DNA from: Streptomyces flavofungini
Lineage (GTDB): Bacteria; Actinomycetota; Actinomycetes; Streptomycetales; Streptomycetaceae
Direction of reading: 5' to 3'
Length of the DNA: 64,000 nt
Assembly (NCBI RefSeq): GCF_014650815.1
Contig: NZ_BMVR01000006.1
Coordinates: forward strand, 115,912 to 179,911
Every line of letters begins with the position of its first letter. The stretch's first letter is position 1. The notes beneath the pieces are model-generated. The model saw nothing but the letters and a program-made list of their open reading frames with translations. It was not told the DNA's origin and did no database searches. A program made the position numbers and the translations under genes. Of this stretch, positions 8,648 to 16,971 are shown one piece after another.

Positions 8648-9094
8648 ATGACCACACAGGCACGCAAGCAGAAGGGCCAGGCCCGCGCGGAGCACCGTTT
8701 CCACAATCCGCAGGGGGCCGAGGTCAAGACGCGTGACGAGGCGTTCGCCACGCAGATGGACGTCTCGGCGGAGGCCATCTCCACCGTCTGCAAGCTCACG
8801 CTCCACAACGGCCAGGTCACGTTCGGCATCGAGGTGAAGTACAACCCCAACACCTACCCGCACGTCGTGACCGGCGGCCAGATCACCTCCGGCATCTGCG
8901 GTGCCCCGTGGGACATCACCGGCGGCTTCGTCGGCGACACCATCCGCCTCGACGCCAAGCGCGCCGGGCAGGGGTCCTGCGCCACCAGGATCACCATCGT
9001 CGGCGAGTACCAGAACCCGCCGGCGTACCGGGGCACGTACGGCTTCGACGGCGCCACATCGTCGTTCAAGCACACGACGCGCTACGAGTGCTGA
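8648..9094 (+). CDS. Unknown 148-aa protein with four cysteines
   Basis: I do not recognise this protein. It starts 27 bases after the protease gene, with GGAGGGAGG in front of the ATG, so it is likely part of the same transcript. The N-terminal ~30 residues are basic and Gln-rich without a signal peptide. The rest looks beta-rich (alternating VTFGIEVKYN, TIRLDAK, RITIVGEYQN). Four Cys lie in STVCKL, SGICGA, GSCATR and the C-terminal RYEC. It could be a substrate, cofactor or effector of the neighbouring protease, but the sequence alone does not show which. Confidence 0.75.
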   Translation: MTTQARKQKGQARAEHRFHNPQGAEVKTRDEAFATQMDVSAEAISTVCKLTLHNGQVTFGIEVKYNPNTYPHVVTGGQITSGICGAPWDITGGFVGDTIRLDAKRAGQGSCATRITIVGEYQNPPAYRGTYGFDGATSSFKHTTRYEC

Positions 9095-9141
9095 GCCCTC
9101 GGGCCGGGCCGGGGAGCCGCCCATCGCGGCCTCCGGCCCGG

Positions 9142-9201
9142 CTCGTCCTCAATCGCCGGACGGGCTGGAAGATGTCAGCCCGTCCGGCGATTGAGGACGA
9201 G
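9142..9201. terminator. Perfect 26-bp hairpin, Streptomyces intergenic repeat type
   Basis: Arms 9142-9167 and 9176-9201 are perfectly complementary over 26 bases with an 8-base loop. It lies between converging genes and can terminate both. The arm sequence (AGCCCGTCCGGCGATTGAGG within it) matches a sequence I recall as recurring between genes in many Streptomyces genomes, so it is probably a dispersed repeat as well as a terminator. Confidence 0.8.
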
Positions 9202-9259
9202 GCGCGGAGCGCCGATCGGCGGAGGCTGTCCCACCCGCACGGGACGTCTGCCCAAGGCC

Positions 9260-10768
9260 CTAGGCCTGCTGGGAGCGGGCCTTGAAGGCGGCCTTGCGGG
9301 CCTCCTTCGCGACGCGCTTGTCGGGGTGGAGGCGCCCCATCGCCTCCAGGACGTCCGCGGTGGCGGGGTGCTCGACCCGCCACGCGGCGGCGAAGAACCC
9401 GCTGTGCTGCGCGGCCAGCCCCTCGACGAGCGCCTGCAGCTCCTCGGAGTTGCCCTCGGCGGCGAGCTGCGCGGCGATCGTGTCGATGGTGAGCCAGAAG
9501 ACCATGCCCTCGGACGGCGGCGGCACGTCGGTGGCGCCGTGCTCGGCGAGCCACACCCGGGCGAGCCCGCCCAGCTCCGCGTCGTCGAGCACCTCCCGCA
9601 GCGCGGGCTCGGCCTCGTCCCCGACGAGGGACAGCGCCTGCTGACAGCGGAGCCGCCGCAGCGGTGCCCCCTCGTCGCCCCCGCGCGCGGCGGCCAGCAA
9701 CTCCCGCGCGGCACCGAGCGATTCACGCCGGGCCAGCCACTGCTCGATCTCGGCCTGCGCGGCCCCCTGCGGGAACCCGGCGGTGCCGTCGAGGAGCGTG
9801 TCGGCGCCCTTGTCGGCGAGGTCGCCGACGGCGGGCGCGTCGAGCCCGGCCTCCAGCATCCGCGCCCGGATGCCGTAGAGGCCGAGCGGCGTCAGCCGGA
9901 CCATGCCGTACCGCGTGACGTCCTCGTCGTCGCCGGGCGGCATCGGCTCCTCGCTGTCGATGTCGGCCATCAGGGCCTCGTCGACGGGCTGGTACTCGAC
10001 GAGCCCGATCGGCTCCAGCATCCGGAACTGGTCGTCGAGCCGCATCATCGCGTCCGACACCTGCTCCAGGATGTCGTCGGTGGGCTCGCCCATGTCGTCG
10101 GGCACGATCATCGACGCGGCGAGCGCGGGCAGCGGGACCGCGCCGTCCGCGGTGCCCTCGCCGACGGTCAGCAGGTACAGGTTGCCGAGGACGCCCTCCA
10201 GGAAGTCGGCCTCGCCCTGCGGGTCCCACCCGAGCGCCTCGAAGTCGATCTCACCGCCGTCCTCGATGGCGTCGACGAGGTCGTCCAGGTCGGGCACCGT
10301 CGCGTCGGCGAACACGGTCTCCAGGGCGGCGAGCCAGATGCCGAGGATGTCCTGCGGCGCCCCGGAGGTGAGCAGCCCCAGCTCCTCGCCCGGGGTGACG
10401 GTCCCGTCGGCCTCGTCGTCCGCGCCGGCGGCAGTACCCTCGGCGGCCTCAGGAGCCTCAGCATCCTCAGCGGCCTCGTGGATCTCGACGAGCCCGGTGT
10501 CGACGGCGACCCGCCACGCCTCGCTGGCGTACGCGGCCGCGTCCCCCTCGTCCGTCCCGTCCGCACCGTCGGTGAGCCCGAGCTCCGCCGCCGCGGCCGG
10601 CAGCTGCTCGTCGACGAGCTCGCCGCCCGCGCCGACCCGCGTGTCCGGGCCCGCCCAGCGGGCGAGCCGCGCGGCGCGGCCGAGCAGGGGCGTGGCGAGC
10701 GCGTCCCGCGCGAGCTCCGCTTCGGAGTGCAGCAGCACCGGCGGCAGGGTGGCGGGGCTTTGGGACAT
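9260..10768 (-). CDS. Conserved protein of unknown function, acidic, HEAT-like C-terminus
   Basis: A 502-aa soluble protein that I cannot assign to a function. The ATG at 10768 is chosen because AGGAG lies 9 bases upstream. The N-terminal half is acidic with an Ala/Glu/Asp-rich low-complexity stretch (about 95-135). The middle contains a segment (about 280-330) resembling a winged-helix 'MVRLTPLGLYGIRARM' pattern. The C-terminal ~150 residues are a series of short amphipathic helices with LRRLRCQQAL and ALREVLDDAEL patterns reminiscent of HEAT/armadillo repeats, ending in a Lys/Arg-rich tail. It is monocistronic, with no informative neighbours. Confidence 0.75.
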   Translation of the reverse strand: MSQSPATLPPVLLHSEAELARDALATPLLGRAARLARWAGPDTRVGAGGELVDEQLPAAAAELGLTDGADGTDEGDAAAYASEAWRVAVDTGLVEIHEAAEDAEAPEAAEGTAAGADDEADGTVTPGEELGLLTSGAPQDILGIWLAALETVFADATVPDLDDLVDAIEDGGEIDFEALGWDPQGEADFLEGVLGNLYLLTVGEGTADGAVPLPALAASMIVPDDMGEPTDDILEQVSDAMMRLDDQFRMLEPIGLVEYQPVDEALMADIDSEEPMPPGDDEDVTRYGMVRLTPLGLYGIRARMLEAGLDAPAVGDLADKGADTLLDGTAGFPQGAAQAEIEQWLARRESLGAARELLAAARGGDEGAPLRRLRCQQALSLVGDEAEPALREVLDDAELGGLARVWLAEHGATDVPPPSEGMVFWLTIDTIAAQLAAEGNSEELQALVEGLAAQHSGFFAAAWRVEHPATADVLEAMGRLHPDKRVAKEARKAAFKARSQQA

Positions 10769-11190
10769 CGACTGGTTCTCCTGACGGGCGTACGGGTCTG
10801 CTGCGCGGAGCAGGTCTGCTGCAGGACGCACGGCTGCGTGCAGCGCGGGTCTGCTGCGTGAAGCCTAGACGGATTTGACCGTTTGCCGCCCGCCGGTCGG
10901 CCGCACCGGCCCCACCCCTTTCGTCACCGGTCGGCCGCACCGCTCCCGACGGCCGCGCGGACCGCCCCGCCCGACTTGCCCCACCTCACCCGCACTCCAC
11001 CCGCCTTCATCCCTCCGTCAGCGGACGTACAGATCCCGCACACCCGGAGAACCTTGACAACTCCCCCGCCCGCACAAGAGATTGACGCGCGTAGAGCGCC
11101 ACTCCCCCGGGCCGACACGCCGCGCGCGCCTGTTTCTGCCGTTTCTACCGTTTCTGCCGTCCCCGTCAGCACCCTCACTCCGGAGCCCCG
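10769..11190. other. 422-base divergent intergenic region
   Basis: This region separates the unknown gene (leftward) from the nuclease (rightward). A GGTCTGCTGC motif recurs three times between 10794 and 10856. TTGACA at 11054-11059 could be a -35 element but no good -10 hexamer follows at standard spacing. A 9-base unit GTTTCTGCC/GTTTCTACC is repeated three times at 11132-11158. No gene is supported here. Confidence 0.5.
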
Positions 11191-13032
11191 ATGCCCCACA
11201 TACCGAGATCCGCCGCCGTCAGCGCCCTCGTCGCCACCGCCCTCGCGGCCGGGCTGCTCGTGACCACCGCCTCCACCGCGTCCGCCGACCAGGTCCGGGT
11301 GCACGACATCCAGGGCACGACGCGTCTTTCGCCGCTGGCGGGGCAGCAGGTCAGCGAGGTGCCGGGCATCGTCACGGGCGTGCGCGGCTACGGCTCGAAG
11401 GGCTTCTGGATCCAGGACCCGCGGGCGGACGACGACCGCGCGACCAGCGAGGGCGTGTTCGTCTACACCTCCTCGACGCCGACGGTGAAGCCGGGTGACG
11501 CGGTCCGCGTCTCCGGCACGGTCACGGAGTACGTGCCCGGCGGCGCCACCTCCGGCAACCAGTCGCTGACCCAGATCACCAAGCCGACGGTGACCGTCGA
11601 GTCCGCCGGCAACGCCCTGCCCGCCCCGGTGACCGTCGGCGCGAAGTCCGTGCCCGCCGCGTACGCCCCCAAGGGCGACCCGGCCGCGGGCAGCAGCGTC
11701 AACGGGCTGCCCCTGAAGCCCCGTTCGTACGCCCTGGACCTGTACGAGTCCCTGGAGGGCATGAACGTACGCGTCGGCTCCGCACGCGTCGTCGGCGCGA
11801 CGGACCCGTACAACGAGCTCTGGGTGACCGTGAAGCCGCACGAGAGCGCCACCCGGCGCGGGGGCGCGCTGTACGGCTCGTACGGTTCGCAGAACACCGG
11901 CAGGCTGCAGATCCAGCAGCTCGCGCCGGTCTCCGAGCAGCCGTTCCCGAAGGCGGACGTCGGCGACCGGCTGACCGGCGTGACGGAGGGGCCGCTGGAC
12001 TTCAACCAGTTCGGCGGCTACACGCTGACCGCCCGGACGCTGGGCAAGGTCGTGCCGCAGGGCAAGGGCGGCGCGGGCCTGCAGCGGGAGAGGACCCGGC
12101 CGCAGGGCAAGGGCGAACTGGCCGTGGCCACGTACAACGTCGAGAACCTCGACCCGGGCGACCCGCAGTCGAAGTTCGACGCGCTGGCCTCCGGCGTGGT
12201 CACGAACCTGGCCGCGCCCGACATCGTCGCCCTGGAGGAGATCCAGGACGACAACGGCGCGAAGAACGACGGCACGGTGACCGCCGCGGGGACCCTGAAG
12301 AAGTTCACGGACGCGATCGTCGCCGCGGGCGGGCCGCGCTACGAGTGGCGGTCGGTCGACCCCGAGAACAACAAGGACGGCGGCGAGCCCGGCGGCAACA
12401 TCCGCCAGGTGTTCCTCTTCAACCCCGAGCGCGTGTCGTTCACCGACCGCGCCGCCGGTGACGCGACGACCCCGACGGGCGTCGTCCGCGTCGGCGAGCG
12501 GGCCGCGCTCACGCACTCGCCCGGCCGGATCGCCCCGGCGGACGCGGCGTGGACCAACAGCCGCAAGCCGCTCGCCGGTGAGTTCACCTTCCGGGGCGAG
12601 CCGGTGATCGTCATCGCGAACCACTTCGCCTCCAAGGGCGGCGACGAGTCGCTGACCTCGCACCACCAGCCGCCGGTGCGTTCCTCGGAGACACAGCGGG
12701 TGAAGCAGGCCGAGGCCGTGAACTCCTTCGTCCGGGAGATCCGGGGCACGCAGAAGGACGCGGACGTGCTCGTGGTCGGCGACATCAACGACTTCCAGTT
12801 CTCCGCGACGACCAAGGCCCTGGAGAAGGGCGGCGCGCTGCGGCCCGGCATCACGTCGCTGCCCCGCTCCGAGCGCTACTCGTACGTCTTCCAGGGCAAC
12901 TCCCAGGTCCTCGACCAGATCCTGGTGAGCCCCGGCGTGGGCCGGTTCCACTACGACAGCGTGCATGTGAACGCCGAGTTCGCGGAGCAGAACAGCGACC
13001 ACGACCCGCAGGTGGTGCGCTTCCGGCCGTAG
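11191..13032 (+). CDS. Secreted ExeM-like endonuclease/exonuclease/phosphatase-family nuclease
   Basis: A 613-aa exported protein. A Sec signal peptide (PRSAAVSALVATALAAG... ending ASA|DQ at about residue 32) is followed by an OB-like N-terminal region (GIVTGVRGYGSKGFWIQDP) as in extracellular nuclease ExeM. The EEP catalytic domain then shows VATYNVENLD, ALEEIQDDNG (metal-binding Glu), the NHFASKGGDE region, VVGDINDF and the C-terminal SDHDPQ motif. All expected catalytic residues are present. CGGAG lies 5 bases before the ATG. A likely role is degradation of extracellular DNA or RNA for phosphate and nucleoside uptake. A strong terminator follows. Confidence 0.9.
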   Translation: MPHIPRSAAVSALVATALAAGLLVTTASTASADQVRVHDIQGTTRLSPLAGQQVSEVPGIVTGVRGYGSKGFWIQDPRADDDRATSEGVFVYTSSTPTVKPGDAVRVSGTVTEYVPGGATSGNQSLTQITKPTVTVESAGNALPAPVTVGAKSVPAAYAPKGDPAAGSSVNGLPLKPRSYALDLYESLEGMNVRVGSARVVGATDPYNELWVTVKPHESATRRGGALYGSYGSQNTGRLQIQQLAPVSEQPFPKADVGDRLTGVTEGPLDFNQFGGYTLTARTLGKVVPQGKGGAGLQRERTRPQGKGELAVATYNVENLDPGDPQSKFDALASGVVTNLAAPDIVALEEIQDDNGAKNDGTVTAAGTLKKFTDAIVAAGGPRYEWRSVDPENNKDGGEPGGNIRQVFLFNPERVSFTDRAAGDATTPTGVVRVGERAALTHSPGRIAPADAAWTNSRKPLAGEFTFRGEPVIVIANHFASKGGDESLTSHHQPPVRSSETQRVKQAEAVNSFVREIRGTQKDADVLVVGDINDFQFSATTKALEKGGALRPGITSLPRSERYSYVFQGNSQVLDQILVSPGVGRFHYDSVHVNAEFAEQNSDHDPQVVRFRP

Positions 13033-13048
13033 GCGGCAAGGCAGGGGG

Positions 13049-13088
13049 CGGGCGGGTCCGGGATGCGTGCGGCCCCCGGACCCGCCCG
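13049..13088 (+). terminator. Terminator of the secreted nuclease gene
   Basis: 14-base perfect arms (13049-13062, 13075-13088) with a 12-base loop, 17 bases after the nuclease stop codon. Confidence 0.75.
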
Positions 13089-13134
13089 CCCGCGCCCGCC
13101 CACAAGCGCGCGGCCGTGCGGCCGTGCGGCCCCG

Positions 13135-13971
13135 TCAGCCGTACAAGCGCGTCAGCCAGTCCCGCCACGCGGGCTCGGCCCGCTTGGCGTCCGCGTGCTG
13201 CGCGAAGTCGTGGACGGTGACGCCGACGCGGCGGCCGAAGTGGTTGCGGCCGAAGAAGCGGTACAGCGCGTCGTCGGTGCGCAGACCGATGAAGTACGGC
13301 GTCCGGAAGTCCAGTACGGCGTCCAGCTCGGTGCCGGCCGCGCTCAGCCGGAAGCGGGCGCCCTCCGAGGCGTCGGTGGGCAGGCCGAGTTCGCGCGCGA
13401 GCCGGGTGAAGGCGCCCCGGGCCGTGGCGGCGGCGGGGGCGTCGAGGTGGGTGAAGGTGACCGGGCGGCCCGCGAAGTACGTCAAGTACTCGCGCAGGGT
13501 GTGCAGATAGAAGTCGGTGTGCTTGCTCGCGGCGTCGTACTGGAGGTCCCAGTCCTGAGTGAATATCCCGCTGTGCGCGTGCCGCACCCAGGCGCGGCGG
13601 CCGCCGTCGCAGGGCTCGATCAGGTGCTCCAGCTGGATGGTGCTGCGCTCCGCGAAGAGCGCGGCCGGGCCGTCGGAGCGGACCGAGAGGCGCCGCGGCG
13701 GGTCCCAGACCGTGACGACGGCGCCGTGCGGCGCGGCGCCGCCCACGCGCGGCTCGTACTCCATCGGCCACAGCCAGCCGCCGGTGCCGGTGACCGTGGT
13801 GAACGCGTCCCACACCTGCCGGGGCGGGGAGCCGACCTCGAACTCCCGGACGATCTCGAACTCCCGAACGCCGACACCACTGCCGCCACTGCCGCCGACG
13901 CCACTGCTGTCACCCTCGCCCCTGCCGCTCCCCCGGCCCCTGCCCCTGCCCCTGCGGCTGTCCTTGGTCAT
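13135..13971 (-). CDS. SRPBCC (START/AHSA1-like) domain protein with Arg/Gly-rich N-terminus
   Basis: A 278-aa protein. The ATG at 13971 has GAGGAG 6 bases upstream. Residues about 5-30 are a run of alternating Arg/Gly and Gly/Ser. From about residue 33 an SRPBCC ligand-binding fold begins (FEIVREFEVGSPPRQVWDAFT, then GGWLWPMEYEPRVGG and FTQDWDLQYDAASKHTDFYL). The C-terminal ~90 residues contain a second, shorter alpha-beta region ending DWLTRLYG. Members of this family bind hydrophobic ligands or act as Hsp90-activator-like proteins; no ligand can be named. The adjacent ABM and hydrolase genes share its strand but are spaced about 130-150 bases apart. Confidence 0.75.
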   Translation of the reverse strand: MTKDSRRGRGRGRGSGRGEGDSSGVGGSGGSGVGVREFEIVREFEVGSPPRQVWDAFTTVTGTGGWLWPMEYEPRVGGAAPHGAVVTVWDPPRRLSVRSDGPAALFAERSTIQLEHLIEPCDGGRRAWVRHAHSGIFTQDWDLQYDAASKHTDFYLHTLREYLTYFAGRPVTFTHLDAPAAATARGAFTRLARELGLPTDASEGARFRLSAAGTELDAVLDFRTPYFIGLRTDDALYRFFGRNHFGRRVGVTVHDFAQHADAKRAEPAWRDWLTRLYG

Positions 13972-14125
13972 GGCGACTCCTCGGGTCGAGCGGGACGGCC
14001 GCGGCCGCCGGGCCCCGGTCCCGCTCACGTCCTCCATGACCCCACGGACGGCCCGCCGGGTAAAGCCCCCGAGCACGACTTCCCGGACGTGCCCGCCGGA
14101 ACGCGGCACAGCCGCCCGTACCCGA

Positions 14126-14830
14126 CTACTCGGGCACGACCCCGAACTCCCGCCGCCAGCGCCGCACCGCCCCCGCGTCGAGCGTCCCGGGGAAGTCACG
14201 CACCCGGCGCCATTCCTCGGAGACCGTGCCGATGCCGTCACCGGGCCCCTTGAGCGCCGACTCGTGCGCCTCCGCGCTCTCCCACTCCGCGTAGTTGACG
14301 ACCTGGGTGCCGTCGATGCTCAGGTGGAAGTGCGCCGAGAGCAGGCCGGGGACGGGTTCGGGCAGGGTGCCGATGGCCGTGAGGACCGTGTCCACCCACG
14401 CCCGCTGCCGGTCGGCGTCGGGTCCCTCGAAGTCGACGTGCACGGTCACGAACGCCTCGGGCACGGAGTCCCCGGAGCCCGGCGCGACGCTGCGGTACCG
14501 CCGGGACTTCGTCAGGCCGAGGCGTTCGATGCCGGGCACGGCGGCGTCGATCTCGTCGTTGCGCGCGTCCCGGCCCTGTGCGAAGAATTCCTGGTGGGCC
14601 TCCTCGTCCCGCCACTGCGTGTGGTGCATCAAGGTCGCGCCGTCCGCACCGGCGTACACGTGGTAGCCCAGCAGGCCCGCGTGCGGCCAGGGACGGCTCT
14701 CCCAGGCGCGGGCGATGGCGGCCACGGCCGCCTGCTGCCGCTCGGGGGTGCCGACGTGCCAGGTGCTGAAGAAGGTGAGACCGATGTCGGCGCGGGTCGG
14801 GTCGGGGTGGGCGGGGGCGCGGCGGGTCAT
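14126..14830 (-). CDS. Double antibiotic-biosynthesis-monooxygenase (ABM) domain protein
   Basis: A 234-aa protein made of two ABM-type dimeric alpha-beta barrels. The first spans about 10-100 (GLTFFSTWHVG ... LMHHTQWRDEEAHQEFF), the second about 120-215 (EAFVTVHVDFEG ... VVNYAEWESAEAHESAL). The tandem arrangement would form the barrel within one chain. I chose the ATG at 14830 because GGAG lies 6 bases upstream; an ATG at 14848 in the same frame is an alternative. Characterised relatives are cofactor-free quinone-forming monooxygenases or heme-degrading enzymes; the substrate is unknown. No polyketide genes are nearby. Confidence 0.78.
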   Translation of the reverse strand: MTRRAPAHPDPTRADIGLTFFSTWHVGTPERQQAAVAAIARAWESRPWPHAGLLGYHVYAGADGATLMHHTQWRDEEAHQEFFAQGRDARNDEIDAAVPGIERLGLTKSRRYRSVAPGSGDSVPEAFVTVHVDFEGPDADRQRAWVDTVLTAIGTLPEPVPGLLSAHFHLSIDGTQVVNYAEWESAEAHESALKGPGDGIGTVSEEWRRVRDFPGTLDAGAVRRWRREFGVVPE

Positions 14831-14959
14831 GGGGATCTCCACGGTCATCAGGGCGTACGAGGCCGTGGTGCGGCCGGGTACGCGCGGGTCGGTGACTGTG
14901 TACGCGGTGTTCGTGCGGCGCGTACGCCCCCTACGCTCCAACGTGAAGTTCGGTTGAGG

Positions 14960-15763
14960 TCAAGCGCGTTCGGGTTCGGGCAGGGTGACCGCGTCGAGGC
15001 CGGGCCGCTTCGCCCGGTGCGCGCCGCCCGCGCCCCCGCCGCGCCACACCCGCCGCACCCGGCGCCGCGCCCAGGGCCCCATCGCCCCGACGAGCCAGCG
15101 CACTTCCTGCGCGGCGCCGCCGAGCGCCGACACCGGGGCGAGCGGCGGCAGCGGGCGCGCCCAGTCCTCGTGGCCGGTCAGGCCGAGCAGGTCGGCGACA
15201 CCGGCGGCGATGCGGGCGTGGCCGACGGGGCTCGCGTGCGTGCGGTCGCGGCTCCACAACCGCGGGTCGGCGGTGATCCGCTGCGGGAACAGGTCGAGGA
15301 CCACGACGCCGTGCCGGTCGGCCGCGGCGCGGATGCGGGCGTTGAGTTCCATGACGCGCGGCTGGGCCCGGCGGGCCAGCGGGGCGATGCGGCCGATGTC
15401 GGGGAAGGTCACGGTCACCACGCGGGCGCCCGCCGAGGTGAGTTCGGCGAACATCTCCTCGACGGCGCGGGCGGTGCGGGCCGCGTCGTAGCCGGGCCGG
15501 ACCAGGTCGCCGACGCCCGCCACGACGGTCGCGAGGTCGGGCTTGAGCGCCAGGGCCGGGGCCAGTTGCTCGTCCCTGACCTGCTCCGCCAGGCGGCCGC
15601 GGACGGCCAGGTTGGCGTACGCGAAGTCGGAGTTGCCGACGGCGAGGATCTCCGCGAGGCGGTCGGCCCAGCCGCGGTAGCCGTGCCGTTCGTCGCCGTC
15701 GCCGATCCCCTCGGTCTGGCTGTCTCCGACGGCGACGTAACGCTCGTACGGATGCGTGGTCAT
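14960..15763 (-). CDS. SGNH/GDSL-family hydrolase with altered block III
   Basis: A 267-aa cytoplasmic protein of the GDSL esterase/lipase superfamily. Block I is VAVGDSQTEGIGDGD (nucleophile Ser about residue 13), block II has Gly/Asn in YANLAVRGR, and block V has the Asp/His pair in SRDRTHASPVGH. The block III motif, usually GxND, reads AGVGDLVRP, so the oxyanion-hole Asn appears to be Gly. The fold is clear but activity may be altered. It starts at ATG 15763 and diverges from the dapA-like gene. Confidence 0.82.
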   Translation of the reverse strand: MTTHPYERYVAVGDSQTEGIGDGDERHGYRGWADRLAEILAVGNSDFAYANLAVRGRLAEQVRDEQLAPALALKPDLATVVAGVGDLVRPGYDAARTARAVEEMFAELTSAGARVVTVTFPDIGRIAPLARRAQPRVMELNARIRAAADRHGVVVLDLFPQRITADPRLWSRDRTHASPVGHARIAAGVADLLGLTGHEDWARPLPPLAPVSALGGAAQEVRWLVGAMGPWARRRVRRVWRGGGAGGAHRAKRPGLDAVTLPEPERA

Positions 15764-15920
15764 GGCCCGAGCGTCCTGCGCCCGCCCGGGCCCGTCAACG
15801 AGGCCTCGACGGCACGTGCCACACTCCTGCACGACCCGCCACAGGCGTGCTCCCGCGCCCCGGCCCACCAGGCACGGAAGGCGTCCACCGGCGGACCCGG
15901 CCGCGTGCGCGGGTCTCAAA

Positions 15921-15957
15921 CCTCGTAGCGCTGCTGCGCATTACCTCGTAGTAGAAT
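15921..15957 (+). promoter_or_regulatory. Promoter-like region of dapA-like gene with direct repeat
   Basis: A local AT-rich patch contains TAGAAT (15952-15957), a good -10 hexamer about 40 bases before the start codon. The octamer CCTCGTAG occurs at 15921-15928 and again at 15945-15952, overlapping the -10. The 24-base spacing and position suggest a regulator site. No strong -35 was identified. Confidence 0.4.
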
Positions 15958-15996
15958 TAAGTGGAGCTTCACGACCGGCCCGCCGAGACTACCCTT

Positions 15997-16971
15997 ATGA
16001 CGGCACCCTCCACGCCCGCCGCGGCCCCGTTCGCGCACGCCCCCTTCGGCCGCGCCCTGTGCGCCATGATCACGCCCTTCACCGCGTCCGGCGCCCTCGA
16101 CCTCGACGGCGCGCAGGTCCTCGCCGAGCGGCTGGTCGCGGACGGCTGCGAGGGCCTGGTCCTGTCCGGCACCACGGGCGAGTCCCCGACCACGTCCGAC
16201 GCCGAGAAGAGCGCGCTCGTGCGGGCCGTCCGGGAGGCGGTCGGCGAGCGGGCCACGCTGGTCGCGGGCGTCGGCAGCAACGACACCGCGCACACCGGCG
16301 AACTGGCCCTGGAGGCCGAGAAGGCGGGCGCGGACGGCCTGCTCGTGGTCACGCCGTACTACAGCAAGCCGCCGCAGGAGGCGATCGAGGCGCACTTCCG
16401 CGCGGTCGCGGACGTGTCGGACCTGCCGGTGATCCTGTACGACATCCCGGGCCGCACCGGCACGCGTATCGAACCGGACACGATGCTGCGGCTCGCGGAG
16501 CACCCGCGGATCGTGGCGGTGAAGGACTGCGCGTACGACATGCTCGGCTCCGCCAAGGTGATGGCGGGCTCGGACCTCGCGTACTACACGGGCTGCGACG
16601 AGTTCGTGCTGCCGCTGTACGCGCTCGGCGGAGCGGGCTTCATCAGCACGGTCGCGAACGTGGCGCCGCGCAGCCTGCGGGCGATCGTGGACGCGTTCGA
16701 CGCGGGCGACACGGCGCGCGCGACGCGCGGGCAGCTGCGGCTCACCGAACTGATCGAGCTGATGATGGCCTCGGGGCTACCCGGCGCGGTCACGGCGAAG
16801 GCCCTGCTCAACGCACTCGGCCTGCCCGCGGGGCCGGTCCGGGCGCCGCTGCTGCCCGCCGACCGGGGCGCGGTCGACGGGCTGCTGGCGGCGTACGAGG
16901 CGCTGGGTGGCGCGCTGCCCGCGGGGGCGGTTCAGCGGGCCGTGAGCATCGGGGTCCAGACCCGCTCGTAG
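15997..16971 (+). CDS. dapA: 4-hydroxy-tetrahydrodipicolinate synthase family protein (DapA-like)
   Basis: A 324-aa TIM-barrel aldolase. Family motifs are present: LVLSGTTGESPTT, TPYYSKP (catalytic Tyr), ILYDIPGRTG, and VAVKDCAYD carrying the Schiff-base Lys. The reaction condenses pyruvate with aspartate semialdehyde in the diaminopimelate/lysine pathway. Streptomycetes often carry more than one dapA-like gene, so this copy could act on another aldehyde. dapD lies 2.6 kb away, consistent with a DAP role but not in one operon. The ATG at 15997 lacks a visible ribosome site. Its 3' end overlaps the converging gene by 40 bases. Confidence 0.85.
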   Translation: MTAPSTPAAAPFAHAPFGRALCAMITPFTASGALDLDGAQVLAERLVADGCEGLVLSGTTGESPTTSDAEKSALVRAVREAVGERATLVAGVGSNDTAHTGELALEAEKAGADGLLVVTPYYSKPPQEAIEAHFRAVADVSDLPVILYDIPGRTGTRIEPDTMLRLAEHPRIVAVKDCAYDMLGSAKVMAGSDLAYYTGCDEFVLPLYALGGAGFISTVANVAPRSLRAIVDAFDAGDTARATRGQLRLTELIELMMASGLPGAVTAKALLNALGLPAGPVRAPLLPADRGAVDGLLAAYEALGGALPAGAVQRAVSIGVQTRS

